Positions 1 through 11,564 of a stretch of DNA of 64,000 nucleotides are shown one piece after another; within the stretch, counting starts at the first letter, position 1, and each line of letters starts with the position of its first letter. This stretch comes from Massariosphaeria phaeospora (lineage: Eukaryota; Ascomycota; Dothideomycetes; Pleosporales), in NCBI GenBank assembly GCA_011032825.1, contig JAADJZ010000022.1, positions 434,001 through 498,000 of the forward strand, read 5' to 3'. A model generated the notes under the pieces. That model made no database searches. It worked only from the letters and a program-made list of their open reading frames with translations, and had not been told where the DNA came from. A program made the position numbers and the translations under genes.

Positions 1-197
1 ATTTCGGCGACTGCGCGAGTCGACTGCACACGGATATACCTGTCAGCGCGTCTTGACTCTGGAACACACGGAGACGGAGAGACGCAAGGGGAGAAGAAGG
101 GGGTGGGAAAAGCGTACCGACATACATGATATCACGCCCAACTATATCCGCTTGAATATCTCTTGACATAGCGCTGGTGGTTCACACAGCAACCACA

Positions 198-2350
198 TCA
201 CTTTGTCTGGAACCGTTCAATTGTGCTCGCATAGTTCCTCATGGCAGACTCGGCTTCGTCCAGCTTCTTTTCCTCTGCGCATCTAACCGCATCACTAACT
301 CTAGTGGCGAACGCAGGATTATCCAACACCTGCTTCTGCTTCGACACAGAGATCTGCGCTTTTTGAGTTTGCCTTGAAGCTTCTCAATCTCGGCGTCCGT
401 GTCGCTGATCTTTTCAGTGATGTCTAGTAGCACGTTGATGGTTGGGGAGACGGTATAGATGGCCTTGGCTCCGGACACATCTTCTGTACCGAGTGATAAG
501 ATTTCGAGGCGCGGATTGATCTTGCCACACAGCGAGCGGATAGAAAGTAGTTGCGATTGAACGATGTCGTGGGATTTGGGTGACAAAGCTTGGATTTGGA
601 TGTGTGCGGATTCGCGGAACCCGTATTCAACGGTCAGAGAGCGCGCGGCTTTGGCGCACATGAGTACGATCTCGTACTCGTCGGCTGCAGTGGCGAAGTC
701 GAGCCCCGGGTCGGGCTGAGGATACGACGCGATCATGATTGACTGGGCGTTTAGTGTCTGCGCATTACGTGGTAGTCGCTGCCAAAGCTCTTCCATGATG
801 AATGGCAGGAAAGGGTGAAGCAGGCGCAGAGACGATCCGATGACCCCACCAAAGCTGTCGAGATAAGCACCAGTCATTAACAGAAGAGAGCCACCGGTCG
901 TAAGACTTCCGGGCACTCTCTGGAGTGATGGTAATCTCGCCGTCTTGAATGGCTTTCAGGGCAGCTTCCGCCATCTCGCCCATGCGCATCCACCATTGTG
1001 GTTTGATCACTGGCTCGATTATGTCCTTGGATTTCTCGCACAGGGGGATCGTCATAGCGTGAGATTCTTGCTTTACAAGAAGGCCAAGCTGCTTGAGCTG
1101 ATCGACTACGGCATATCTAGCATCAAAACGCTTCATGCCCTGGAACTGACCTGCGTTCTCATTAAGTGTTCCGTTGTCGTTCAAGATGTTGATGAAACCA
1201 AGACCATGCGATTGACCAAGCTTGTAGTCGTTAGCATCGTGAGCAGGAGTTAATTTGACAGCGCCGGTTCCAAGCTGCTGATCGACATACTCGTCGGCAA
1301 CGATCTTCAACGTCCGTCCTTCAACAAATGGGTGGCGGGCGGTCTTGCCGACAAGATGTGTATACCGGCTATCTTGTGGATGAACTGCAATTCCAGTATC
1401 CCCAAGCATAGTTTCGGGTCGCGTTGTCGCCACTTCAATTGTTTCCTTCTCGTCGCCTTCAAGTTCGTATCGGAAGTATGTCATGACGCCGAACTCGATC
1501 TTTTTGTCGTAGCCCGGAACAGAGACATTGGTTCGACCTGGGATTTCCTTGTTCTCGACCTCAAGCGTGCTGAGCGCTGTGTTGAGATGCGTGCACCAAT
1601 TCACGAGACGCTCTGACCGATAGATAAGTCCTTCTTCGTGGAGGCGGGAAAATGCCTCGATGGTGGCGCGAGAAAGGTTTTCGTCCATTGTGAAGGCCTC
1701 GCGCGACCAGTCCATGGATCCACCTAGCCGGCGCTGGGCATTGTTGATGCTGCGGTGATAGTCGTCCTTCCAGCTCCACACGAGCTTTGTGAAGGCTTCG
1801 CGGCCCAGGTCGTGGCGTGACTTTTGCTGCCGCTTCCAGAGCATCTTCTCGACCACCGACTGGGTTGAAATGCCTGCGTGGTCACGCCACCGTGAAGCCG
1901 CGCATTCGGTGCCATCGCACCAATATATCTTGGAGTGAGTTCGCAAGCGCGTGCCCGCAGTGTAGTGCGCCAGTCACGTTGGGTGGGGGCAAAGGTACTA
2001 CGAAACGCCCTCGTGCGCGCACCTTGCCCGTTCCCTGGTCGAACTGAGGCTTAAAGAATCCGCTCTGCTCCCACCATGAGTACCATGCGGCCTCGACAGC
2101 ACCAGGTGTGTATGCCTTGAAGTGAACATCGTCAAAAGAGCGCAGGGGTTTCTTGTTGCCGGCCGGTGTATCTTCGACGAAGGGCGGGAGGACCCCCGAG
2201 ACATTGGCCTCATTGGGACGAGTGGGCGGGACCTTATGTTTGGGGGCTGCTTGCGCCTGAGCTGCTTGTTTTGCGGCGAACTTGGCAGCTTTGGCGGCCT
2301 TTTGGGCTTCTTTGGCAGCTACGCGGCGTTAGAAACGGGAGCGAACAGTA
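198..2350 (-). pseudogene. Valyl-tRNA synthetase (cytosolic/mitochondrial type), broken copy
   Basis: Read on the minus strand this is a class I valyl-tRNA synthetase. The order is a Lys/Ala-rich N-terminal extension, the HIGH-type signature ([15 protein letters not shown]), the editing region ([28 protein letters not shown]), then [10 protein letters not shown], and finally the anticodon-binding and coiled-coil C-terminus ([18 protein letters not shown]). Three lesions stop it working. A deletion of about 14 nt between FTVA and DHAGIST creates an in-frame TGA at 1882-1884. Near 830-840 the frame jumps from GHRI straight to the C-terminal helices, losing several hundred residues including KMSKS, and the join is out of frame. 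A one-base loss near 358-365 shifts the last ~50 residues; in the shifted frame they run to a TGA at 198-200. A working copy of this essential enzyme must lie elsewhere. The upstream end (any ATG, a possible intron near 2335-2385) is not resolved. Confidence 0.88.
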
Positions 2351-2721
2351 GAGAAACGACGGGAGCTACGAGCTTTCTTTCGCCGTCTTCATCTTCGTCG
2401 GCGATTCCGTCATCATGTGTATTTGGCCGGTGATTTTATGATAGATGGTGGGAGTCGTGATGCCCAATTTCTGGTATCGTAAGGTAGAGAAGGCAGAGAG
2501 CTGCATGGCGGGGCACGGGTTTTCTTGTTCACGTTAATCTTAGATTGACTCACACGTGTCGGAAAAATAGATTGCCGCTCCGGGCGAAATCGGCCCTAGT
2601 AAACACGAAGGGGAAATAGACCTCACATCTCCATTTCACCACTGCACCCTCCCGGCCACTCAACCTTTATCTTGGCCCACATTTCACTAACTACTTCAAA
2701 ACTGTCGCATTATTCAATCAC

Positions 2722-3060
2722 CATGTCCAGCCGTTACGTTAACTCTCTTCCTCCTCTGAGCGAGTTCGAGCAGAAACGAAGAGCACAGATTGCCGAAAAT
2801 GATATATTACTGGCCCAGTTAGTACAAGACGCACAAGCGAGTAGGTTGATAGAGCCCAAGAACCCTCCGCAGAAAAGACGCAGAGCCGCCAAAGTCCTCT
2901 CTCAACTACCAACTCGGACGATGCCTTGAAGGGCGGCGACGAAGCGCAAATACACTTACGACAAAGAATATACCGAGCTTGAAACGGATGACAATAAACT
3001 CCAGAGGAGAGATGGACTAAAAGCGGGGTGGAAGCTGCGGATAGGGATTGTTCGCGCCGG
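2722..3060 (+). pseudogene. Short ORF with in-frame stop; probable N-terminal remnant of the downstream gene
   Basis: An ATG in good context (CACC before it) at 2722 opens a 68-residue frame (MSSRYVNSLPPLSEFEQKRR...). It is charged and has a KRRR basic patch, like the start of a fungal nuclear protein. The frame is closed by TGA at 2927-2929, yet the same frame continues open afterwards with similar basic composition (ATKRKYTYDKEY) up to about 3060. The long HTH-repeat ORF just downstream is in another frame. I found no clean intron that joins the two. Either this is a remnant separated by a nonsense and a frameshift mutation, or an intron was missed. Confidence 0.35.
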
Positions 3061-3122
3061 AATGTTGTCCCGCACAACGCTACATCACACTCCCCACCAA
3101 CTGTTCGCGGCGCTCTTTGCAC

Positions 3123-4190
3123 ATGAAAAGTCTCGTGCGGCTCCGGTCAGCCGAATATTTGACTACTGCAAGGCTGATGGAACAACAAGGAATTGGACCA
3201 TTTCAAGAAGTTGTTGTAGAAATGCGTTCCACTGGAGGCACTTATGCAGAATTTCATGGCCATAAACCGGGTTTTGTGAGGCGACAACGCATCCAAATCC
3301 GCCGGGACGAGGCCATACATCACGATGACCGTCGACCATATGTCCAGGCGTCACAGATACCGCGTCTGGAGGCTTTGGTGAAACAAGGGAAGACAATACT
3401 TGAAATTCTGCTGGCCTTCCCTGATACATCCGGCCCATCTCTCAGAACCCATGAGAGACGGATCCGGAGAAACGAAGGGACCGGATGCTGGACCCCGGAG
3501 GACACCGCCAGACTTGATTCACTTCTCGGTGCGGGGAACACGGTCCCTGCAATCAGAGATCAGTTTCCTAATAGGACGCTGAGTAGTTTGCAGAACAAGG
3601 CGTATGATTTACGGAAGGGCGTCTGTAAAACGTACCCTTGGAACAAGAACAAGAAGCATATGACATTTTCTTCTATTACCACAGCCGAGCGTTTTGAGTC
3701 ACTTGTGTTAGATGTTGCATCCTATTCACAACTCTCTGAGGAGTTTCCTGACGTTCCAAAAAAGCGACTCGTGGCTGAGAAAGTAAGAATCGAAATCGGC
3801 AGGACTGTTGCGGAGTTGTTTGGGGTAGATTGGAGAAAAGATCTCCTCGACCCTGACGGAGCTACGCGTTTCGAGTCCCTTGGGCTCAATGGTGCAACCC
3901 TCTCAGAGCTTGCGAAGGAGTTCGCCAGTCTATCAGACTCGCAAATCAGCAAGGTCCAACTTAGGATTGCGAAAGAGGCAGGCCTGCCTTATTTGAAAGC
4001 TTTTCCCAGTGTTGGCGACGCTGCGCGTTTCCGAATGCGTGTGCTCGATGGTGCAAAAGAATCGGCGCTTATAAAGGAGTCCACTAGTCTATCAAGGAGA
4101 CAAATCCCAAGTGCGCGAGTAGCAATCAGACGTAAGCCTGGTCTACTAAATTTTTGTCGGAAAAGTCGGAAAAAGACCAAAGTGCAATAG
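3123..4190 (+). CDS. Hypothetical protein with five HTH/Myb-like repeats
   Basis: Single-exon frame; the first ATG is at 3123, giving 355 residues, although the frame is open further 5'. No known gene was recognised. The protein contains about five related units of roughly 35-40 residues: PRLEALVKQGKTILEI, ARLDSLLGAGNTVPAI, ERFESLVLDVASYSQL, TRFESLGLNGATLSEL and ARFRMRVLDGAKESAL. Each is followed by a short loop and a second basic helix. This is the layout of Myb/SANT or homeodomain-like DNA-binding repeats. Only the second unit keeps the WTPED start typical of Myb-like repeats. The C-terminus is very basic (CRKSRKKTKVQ). A nuclear DNA-binding role is likely but inferred. The 5' end is doubtful because a related N-terminal piece lies upstream in another frame. 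Confidence 0.55.
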   Translation: MKSLVRLRSAEYLTTARLMEQQGIGPFQEVVVEMRSTGGTYAEFHGHKPGFVRRQRIQIRRDEAIHHDDRRPYVQASQIPRLEALVKQGKTILEILLAFPDTSGPSLRTHERRIRRNEGTGCWTPEDTARLDSLLGAGNTVPAIRDQFPNRTLSSLQNKAYDLRKGVCKTYPWNKNKKHMTFSSITTAERFESLVLDVASYSQLSEEFPDVPKKRLVAEKVRIEIGRTVAELFGVDWRKDLLDPDGATRFESLGLNGATLSELAKEFASLSDSQISKVQLRIAKEAGLPYLKAFPSVGDAARFRMRVLDGAKESALIKESTSLSRRQIPSARVAIRRKPGLLNFCRKSRKKTKVQ

Positions 4191-6049
4191 CACGACCTAC
4201 ACGGCCTACACAGGCGTGGGATGTACGTTGAACGTTCTACATGTTTACATGCTATATATGTCTACCTCAGGCATTCTGCAGCATCTGGCAGTTTGCCACA
4301 CTGTCAGCCGTTAGACAATCATCCAGATTGACCCCGGTCTCCGAGCGATCCACAGCATACCGTGGCCTCTAGCATCGCCGCTGTAGCCGTATATTAAACT
4401 CCGATAGATCGAGCATCCCGGACCCACACCGGCAGCGACAACGTGGTGCTTTGGCGCTAATAATAAGTCGACTTCCTAGTCAAGCGCAGGGCATTACTGC
4501 TAACTATAATCCTCCTAGCTGTTTTCGGTGCAGATGGGACGTCAAGCCGGCTTCCTGGTTTGACAGGACGTTCCGTACTTTGCCGAGTCTTGCTTCGCTG
4601 TACGATGCCTTGTGTCTCGTCTGCTCACTATCGTTACTCGTTGACCTCAGCTGGTGTCTCAGTATATTCCTTCGTCCACGCGCCAGCCGTCTCTCGCGCC
4701 TCCGCAGTTCCACTAGGACACAAGGCATCTCTAGCAGCCGGCCGAACACATCTTCAAGAGTTGATTCGTTTGCGTCGTGGGCACAACAGGTGTTGCTACC
4801 ACCGTAGCACCTTGGAACCGGTTCCTAGCCCGGCCACGTGTAAGACATGATATAGAGGTCAAGGGACGCCGCGGATTCGATGCGTTGGTGCCACCTTTGG
4901 TAGTGGCGCTTGATGTGTGGGTAATGGTGATCTAAGCCCAAAAGGAGAAGAGACAGTCGCTATCACCAAAGGCACGGACAAGAATGTAATCATCTTCGGC
5001 GAAGGGGTATGTGATTCAAAGCGGTGCGTATCTAAGAGTGTGAGTTAGTGTAATCAAGTAGCCCGCTTGTCAAGCTCAACTCTGTCCGAACCATTCTTTA
5101 TAACAGTCATGTCGGTTGCGGAAGCATGCGTTCGCCATTTCCCCGCATAAAATCCCATTTCTCCTTTCCTTTGGAGCCTTAATCTTCTATTACCAGTGAG
5201 GTATTCTCATTATCCTTCCTCCAGCGCATTTTCACTCCATCATCATTTCCATTGGTGAATCATGTTAGGCGAGGTTTTGTGTTTGTGTACTCGTTCGAGA
5301 TTTTTCTTGTCACGATAGCAAGAGCAAGTTGCATATTTCTATAGCAAACGTAAGTATCATGTATGTCTCCATCGTCTGCATCCGCTACTTCTTCATCGAC
5401 CTCGTCGGGCTGACTGCAATCCCCTGCTGTAACAGAGCACGGCAAACTTCACCGCCTAGCCACAGGTACTGTCTAGTAAAGTTCGTAGAGGGGGGAGGGT
5501 ATGCTGACCTAGGGTCTTGCAAGTTGCTCGACATCCCCCTGGCATTATTCATTGCTGATTAAGTTAGACCTCGGGCAATCCTCTTGATAGCGTAGGAGCT
5601 TTTAGTAATAGAGAGGCTAGGTTCCCTAGGTGCGCGGAGTAGCCTTCACCGCTAGCCACGAGTGGTGCAGTGAAGTCAAACGTATTGCAGTGAGGTCAAA
5701 CAGCAGTTTTGGCTCTGCCTGCGCTTTCACCCCGAATCCATAAGTTCGGGGCTTCGTCTGCTGCCTTAAGGCGGTGAGCGCGACTGCCGTCGACGCGGTT
5801 GCCCCGGGTGCCGTCGGCCACCGCGACTGCCTCCACAACACCACGCCAGGCAATTTCTTTCCACCACAACGCCACCCCGCAAACTTCAAAATTCTTTGGC
5901 GAGACTCATCCTCTGAACTCTTCGCCATCTCAGCTCAGGTACGATAAGCACTCTGTGCTTTCCCACTGCCTTACTCTGACGCGTTAGCAAGCTTCTGTTC
6001 GAGCTCCAGTCTCACCGTCCACGACCTTACCTTCCGCGGCCTTGTTACC
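4191..6049. other. Intergenic, 1.86 kb, no supported gene
   Basis: Only short frames occur on either strand, without family resemblance or splice-supported extension. Just before the coiled-coil gene there is a small direct repeat (CAGTGAAGTCAAAC / CAGTGAGGTCAAAC, about 5670-5702). The last part is presumably the promoter and 5' UTR of the gene starting at 6050. Confidence 0.5.
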
Positions 6050-7901
6050 ATGGATTATCGCGGCCCCGTGTCCTTAGGGGCTTCCAAGTATGCGTCTCCC
6101 AATCACGCGTCTCCGCAGCGTCGATTTGCAGCATTCCCGTCGGCCGCCTCTCCAGTCGCCAAGAGCAACAATGCGATCGCGACCAAGGAGCAGATCGATG
6201 CTGCTGCCAAGGTGGACAGTGACCGCAACTCCGACGCTCAACTAGCAATCGCCCAGAATGAAGCCTTGACCGAGGCCGTCGAAAAGCACTCGGCCGAGTT
6301 CAGTAAAACCGTGTCCAGTGCGGTGGAGAACACCCGTCAGCTGCTCAACCTCATCCGTGAGTCCTATGAGAGGGAAGGAACACCTAACCACCCCAACTTG
6401 AAGATTGTGGAAAAACTATGGGCCGAGCTTGAGGTGCTGTTTGAAGCAGCGAAGAAGGCCAAAGCTGCCCTACCCGCGTTCCTCGACAAGCAAAAGGACA
6501 ATATGGACTTGTTCCATGACTCCATGCTCAACGAAACTATTCGGGATTCCCAAGAAGAGCTCAACCTCCAAAACAAAAAGGTCAACCTCCAGCACTCGCT
6601 CATTCTAGAGCATCAAGAAGCGTTCCAGGCGTACAAGGCTACCGTGGCAGGAAAACTCAATAAGCTGGATGATATCCGGGAGCGTGCTTCTCGTCTCACC
6701 CTTGACAAAGACCTGCTTCAGACCGAGATAGACAATCATCGCGAGGAGCTGGAGAAAGCGCGCATGGCCAAGAGTGAGGACGCGAAGGTTCTCGAGGGTC
6801 TTCGCGAGGAGCTCTCGGCCTTGTCGAAGTCGAAGGCTGGATTGACAGCTGAACACGACACTCTCCGTAACACTGTCGAGGAATTACAGGAGAAGTATAC
6901 CAAGGAAGTGCAGAAGGTGACCAACCTTGAAAGCTGGATCAAGACTCTGCAGAGCGGCGAGAAAGATACCCAGAAACTCAAGGGTGAAATGTATACTCTG
7001 CAGGAGAAATATAAGAACCAGTCTGTTGAGTACTCGAAAGCCTTCACAGTAAGTGGTTCCAGGAGATTTTCTGTAGCTACTGTAGCACTAACACACAAAC
7101 AGGACCATCAGACTCAGGCCAAGAAAGTGTCGACTCTTACTTCCACACTGCAGCGTGCCGAGCAGCAGAACGACGAAATCAAGGAGCGCTTGCGCAAGCT
7201 GGACGAGCTTGAGAAGGCAAACGCAGAACTGACCAGTTCGAAGTCCAGCCTGCAAACCCAAATTGATGCGTTGAAGCGCGAAGCCAATGAAGCCACACAA
7301 CGTGCCGAAAAGATTCAGAAAGACCTCGAGGCTGCCGTCGAGAAGCTCAAGAAAGTAGAGAGGGAGAACGACGATCTGGAGACCGAGAACAATGAGCTTT
7401 TGGCCAAGGCGAACGAACACAAGAAAATCACTGCGGCTCTCAACGACCTCAAGATTGAGAACTCCAAGCTCCTTGCAACTACCGCGCAGCTTCAGAACAA
7501 GCCGGCTGGTGATTCCGGTGGCGACCGGGTCATCTTGTCAGCCATGCAGAAGGACAAGGAACGTCTTGAGAAGAAGCTAGCCGAAGCCGAAGCCAAGAAA
7601 GCCACCGCTGAAACGACTCTCAATGAGTGGGCTGAGCTGGCAAAGGTACACTTTGCTCACTAGTACAGACCAAGCCTTCACTAACACAAGCCAGCGTTCG
7701 TACAAGGAGTACAAGGACATGCTCCCCACCTGGAAGCAGGCCGACAAGTACCGCCAAGACAGCCTCGACAAGGACAACGAGATCGCCGAGCTCAAAGCCA
7801 AGCTGACCGTCGGTGTTCGCTCCAACGGCGTCAGCAAAGGCGGGGATGCCGCGTACTGGAAAAACAAATACGAGTCTCTCCTCGCAAACGTCGGAAATTA
7901 G
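6050..7901 (+). CDS. Long coiled-coil protein, conserved hypothetical
   Basis: Three exons (6050-7048, 7103-7645, 7695-7901) give 582 residues. Both introns (54 and 49 nt) have GT..AG borders; the first keeps the frame open, but its sequence is not coiled-coil-like, so it is treated as an intron. The first ~45 residues are Ser/Pro/Ala-rich and probably disordered. From about residue 60 to the end the chain is almost entirely charged heptads rich in Glu, Lys, Leu and Gln, except for a helical block around residues 90-150 (YEREGTPNHPNLKIVEKLW). It ends in YWKNKYESLLANVGN. There are no catalytic motifs. It is probably a scaffold or tether; the M-protein-repeat look is composition only. The next gene downstream converges on it. 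Confidence 0.8.
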
Positions 7902-9003
7902 GCTTGGGGCCGATCATGCGTCGGAGGACTGCTGCTCTACATGAGTGGCCTTTTCTGACTCTCTCGGGCTGCGGCACCGTTGCGCTTGATGTCGCGGTCG
8001 ACTATGACATGTGCGAGACTGGCCCATATTAGAGGCTGAACAGTTCAGTTAGGTATGGGGCACTTTTACTACGATGGACGGAAAAGCAGATGCTACTCTA
8101 CTCGGTGGGCTATTTGATGAAAGCTGCCGGATCGGATCGGAATGCTTAATGGCAACTTGAACAAATAGCAATCAACTACATTTGATCTTCTAGTATTGGC
8201 GGCTCGGTTCGGCCCCCCTCTTTGTTGACAATGTGCCAGAATCGACAGGCTTTATCTACCTACGTAAAATCAGCGATGCCCTCTTGGGAGTGTGCGGAAT
8301 TCCAGCGGACACGGAAAAGAGATGAATGGCCTCGGAACTTGCGAGCATTTTTTAAATATTTAGGACAGCAGGCAGGTAACGTAATGCCTTGGACGCCAGA
8401 CGCCTGAACTAGTGATTGAGGCTGGCACTGGCGCCAGGGTTTATGGAACGTTACGACCATCCAAGTTCACGCATCATAGCAAGTAGAGGCAGGTAAAGTA
8501 ATGTATGTGTAGGCAGTCAGTCCTCTATGAATCGATTTCTCTAAAAACCCATAACGAAAAATGCAAGCATGACAGACAGGAAACCAACCCCCCTACCCCC
8601 ACACACGGTATACACACAAAGACTCTCTATACCTACCCGCAGTGTATGCCCCTGGCCAAACCCCCCCAAAACCCAATAACTCAAAAGTCTAGAAATAAAC
8701 AAACTCGAAGCCCGCCCAAACGCGCAAACTAGCAAGCCTTCCCCTTGCCAGCCGAAAGAAAAATATATATTCGAGGAGAAAAAGCCACACTTGGAAACAA
8801 CACAACCGAAGGCCTCGCCGTTCGTCTTCAATCGTCGTCGTCATTGCTGTCGATCATAACATCATCACCATCAGTCCAGATCCTCCCCGAAATCCTCCTC
8901 CGTAACCTGACTCGCACGCTCGTTATCGAACGTCGCGCCGTACCGACAGCGATAGACGTCGTGCGAAACCTGCTGTATAGGGCTGGGCTGGTTATATCAA
9001 CAT
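7902..9003. other. Intergenic, 1.1 kb between convergent genes
   Basis: This holds the 3' UTRs of the coiled-coil gene and the PFKFB-like gene. It contains C-rich and A-rich low-complexity stretches around 8560-8740. No gene or RNA is supported. Confidence 0.5.
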
Positions 9004-10864
9004 TCATTCAGAGGGGTTGACGAATGTTTTCTTGAGGTGTAGGGGTTGGTTTTGATTTTCGGGGGTGGGAGTAACGGTCAGGGTGGGGGTGGGGAGGGGA
9101 GCTGGGGCAGGTGTGGATGTGGATGTAGGGGCTGGTGTGCTGGTGGACGTGGGTGCAAGTGTGGATGTAGGTGCAGGTGTGCTGGAAGTGGGCGTGCCGA
9201 GGCCGGACAAGGGACTCACGGTGCCGCTGGGCGCGACGGGCATCTGGATGTCCTCGGGGCTGCTGGGCAGGATGTACGTGGGGAGGTTGGGGATCTTGAT
9301 GCGTTTGGCGACGTTGTTGTACGAGGAGGGGATGATCTGGGTTGGGGGTTCGGTTAGTTGGGTGGCGGACACGATAGTAGATAGAGTACGTATGTTCTGT
9401 TTAGAGGCGGCGAGGAGGGGGGCTTTGGAACAGAATAAACGTACCTCGATGATTTCGTCGCGCGGGAATTCGAGCTTCGGGATGTCGGCCGCGTTGCATG
9501 CCATGAGGTAGCCGTATAGGACGCGCAGGACCGACTCGTGCGCGATGATGAGGAGGTCGTTTTCTTCGCGTTCGAGTTCGAGGATGATGGGCTCCATGCG
9601 CACGGCGAGGTCGTGGTAGGACTGCTTGTGTTAGTAGAAGCGCGTTGTAGGGGAGCAAGTTACCCACTTCGGCTCGCGGATATCGATGGTGGTAGGGGTC
9701 GGCTTCATGCTTCGACACCTCGTTCGGGAATTCTTCCCGGATCTTTGTTTCCGACATCTTCTCGCACACGCCGGGATTCAGTTGACTCATCTGAGAGCGC
9801 TGTCGGACGCGGTAGCCCATGACAGCCAGATGGTCTGCGGTTTGTACGGTGCGTCGCCGAGTCGATGTCCAGATGGTCAGGGGCTTCAGGTCTGCGTCCG
9901 GTGCGCCCTGTTTTAGCTTTTGCTTCTCCTCTTCGCGGTATCTTAGCAGTACCTCGCTCATCTTCTGTGCGTAGTCGTGGCCTTCGGGAGATAGGGAGGC
10001 GTCGGCCTTGTACGAATCTTCCTCGCGGGTGGTACCAGCTCGTGCAAAGTAGGTCTGTCGAGACTTGATGTGGAGATTGAGAAGGTAGAAGACGATTCGC
10101 TGCGAGAGATAGCCAAATGCACAGCTGTTCACCACAACGCGCTCCCCGGCATTGATCATCTTGATCCAATGCAGGTCTGGCTCTTCCATTGTCTCGAAAT
10201 GGGGTATCCGAGCATCAATTCGGTCAAGATAGTCTCTGATTGCATCCTCGGACTTCCAGTCCTTGTAGTCTGGAGATGAGATTTTGACTCGACGCACGTT
10301 TTCGTTAATGATGCGAGGATCGGTGCAATGGGATTCTATGAAAATGGTCTGAATGCCGTTCTTAGTGAACTCCTTGGCCAGAGACTTGCGGCCCGCCGAG
10401 ATTGCATTGACCGCATCGTAGATGGCGACTTGGCCCTTGTCGTGCTCTAGAAAGTGATAGATGTCTTCGCGGCACTTTTTCAAGATTTTGTTGCGCAGGA
10501 GCACAGATTGCGGAGACGCGTTCATGAAGAAGTAGTCGTCTGGGACATCCTTTCCAGGACCAAGAGTTGCCCGACGATAATCCCCCAAGTGAAATACATG
10601 GGTCTTTACACCGAGCCATCTCAGATAACGAGCTATAGCAACAGACGTGTGAGTTTTTCCACGTGCAGGAAGGCCAACAGTGGCGATGACAATGCGGCCC
10701 GAGTGGAACAGGCGACCGGATTCAGTGCTGTACAACTGGGCCGGGGCCATTTCTTCCTTTTGCAAATCATGGATGGCGTCCACAAACGTGCTCGACCGCC
10801 GCCTCAAGCGGGGTGAGTTTGCGTAGATTTCTGCAGTTCTGGCGCTGGTGAGTATAGACCTCAA
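9004..10864 (-). CDS. 6-phosphofructo-2-kinase / fructose-2,6-bisphosphatase-like, probably kinase only
   Basis: Three exons (10864-9668, 9621-9445, 9336-9004) give 568 residues. The N-terminal kinase domain has the Walker A GLPARGKT (residues 64-71) and the downstream region FHLGDYRR...FFMNASPQS typical of PFKFB. The C-terminal half has the histidine-phosphatase fold (WTSTRRRTVQTA, GVCEKM, YPRAESYHDL). Its first catalytic motif is R-A-G (residues 275-277) where an active bisphosphatase has R-H-G. The phospho-accepting His is therefore absent and net fructose-2,6-bisphosphate synthesis is expected. The second His is kept (IIAHES). The last ~60 residues are a Pro/Thr/Ser-rich tail of near-repeated STPAPT units. 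Introns of 46 and 108 nt fall at YPRAE/SYHDL and EIIE/IIPSS, restoring the normal family sequence. It is cytosolic and controls glycolysis versus gluconeogenesis. The start could be further upstream if a 5' exon exists. Confidence 0.9.
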
Positions 10865-11564
10865 TGCGCACCCGGTATGGACTTGGTCATCTCCGCGGGG
10901 TATTATAAACAGTAGGGAACACTCACAATAGGGTGTCCATGTTTAATCGCGCAACCTGCGAGTTGCAATTGCATCAAAGAAACAGCAAAGAGCACGACGG
11001 AGAGAGAGACCGCTCAGGTTAGCCTGATATCAAGGGTCGAGCAGACAGCAATCTGAGCAGCAAAACTGTTGTCTACACAGTCCAAAACCGCCTTCGGAAC
11101 CAGGGAGTCGGATGCCCCAGAAAGTTCCGAGCTCCGGTGCGCGGCAGAGGGAAGCACCAGGATGCAACTATAGGTAGTTGGACAAGGTCAACACTCCGGT
11201 AGATGTTGTCGCGTGAGGGTCGAGGACTGAGGACTGAGGAGGGAGATGTGAGATGTGAGGACTCGAGGGTGGTGCAAGACGAGTGCACCGGAGGGAAAAG
11301 CAAGCCCGTCGGCGTCAGGCGTCATACCCATTGCGCTGCTAGATAGCGGAGGCTGCCGGCCCGAGCACGCCTTGGCACGTGTTTACGTCAGCAGCTCTCC
11401 TTGAGAAAATGTTCGCGAGCGTCACAGCGACCGCAGCAATCCCGCACCGAGTCCCCGCCCGTGCTTGAGCATCGCCCATTCCATCAAGACGCTCGCTGCT
11501 CGCTGTGCATTCCGGCAGTTCTGCGCCTCCGTGACCCGTTTATCTCATCGCCCTTCGCCGCGTC
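10865..11564. promoter_or_regulatory. Divergent intergenic region, PFKFB-like / TOM40
   Basis: About 700 bp separate the two divergent start codons, so both promoters must lie here. A run of repeated GGACTGAGGA/GAGATGTGAG units occurs around 11220-11260. No TATA box or named operator was identified. Confidence 0.4.

Noticed and set aside
4451..4850. Frames of ~100 codons in the 4.2-6.0 kb gap
   Set aside because: They are short, overlap each other on both strands, and show no family resemblance.
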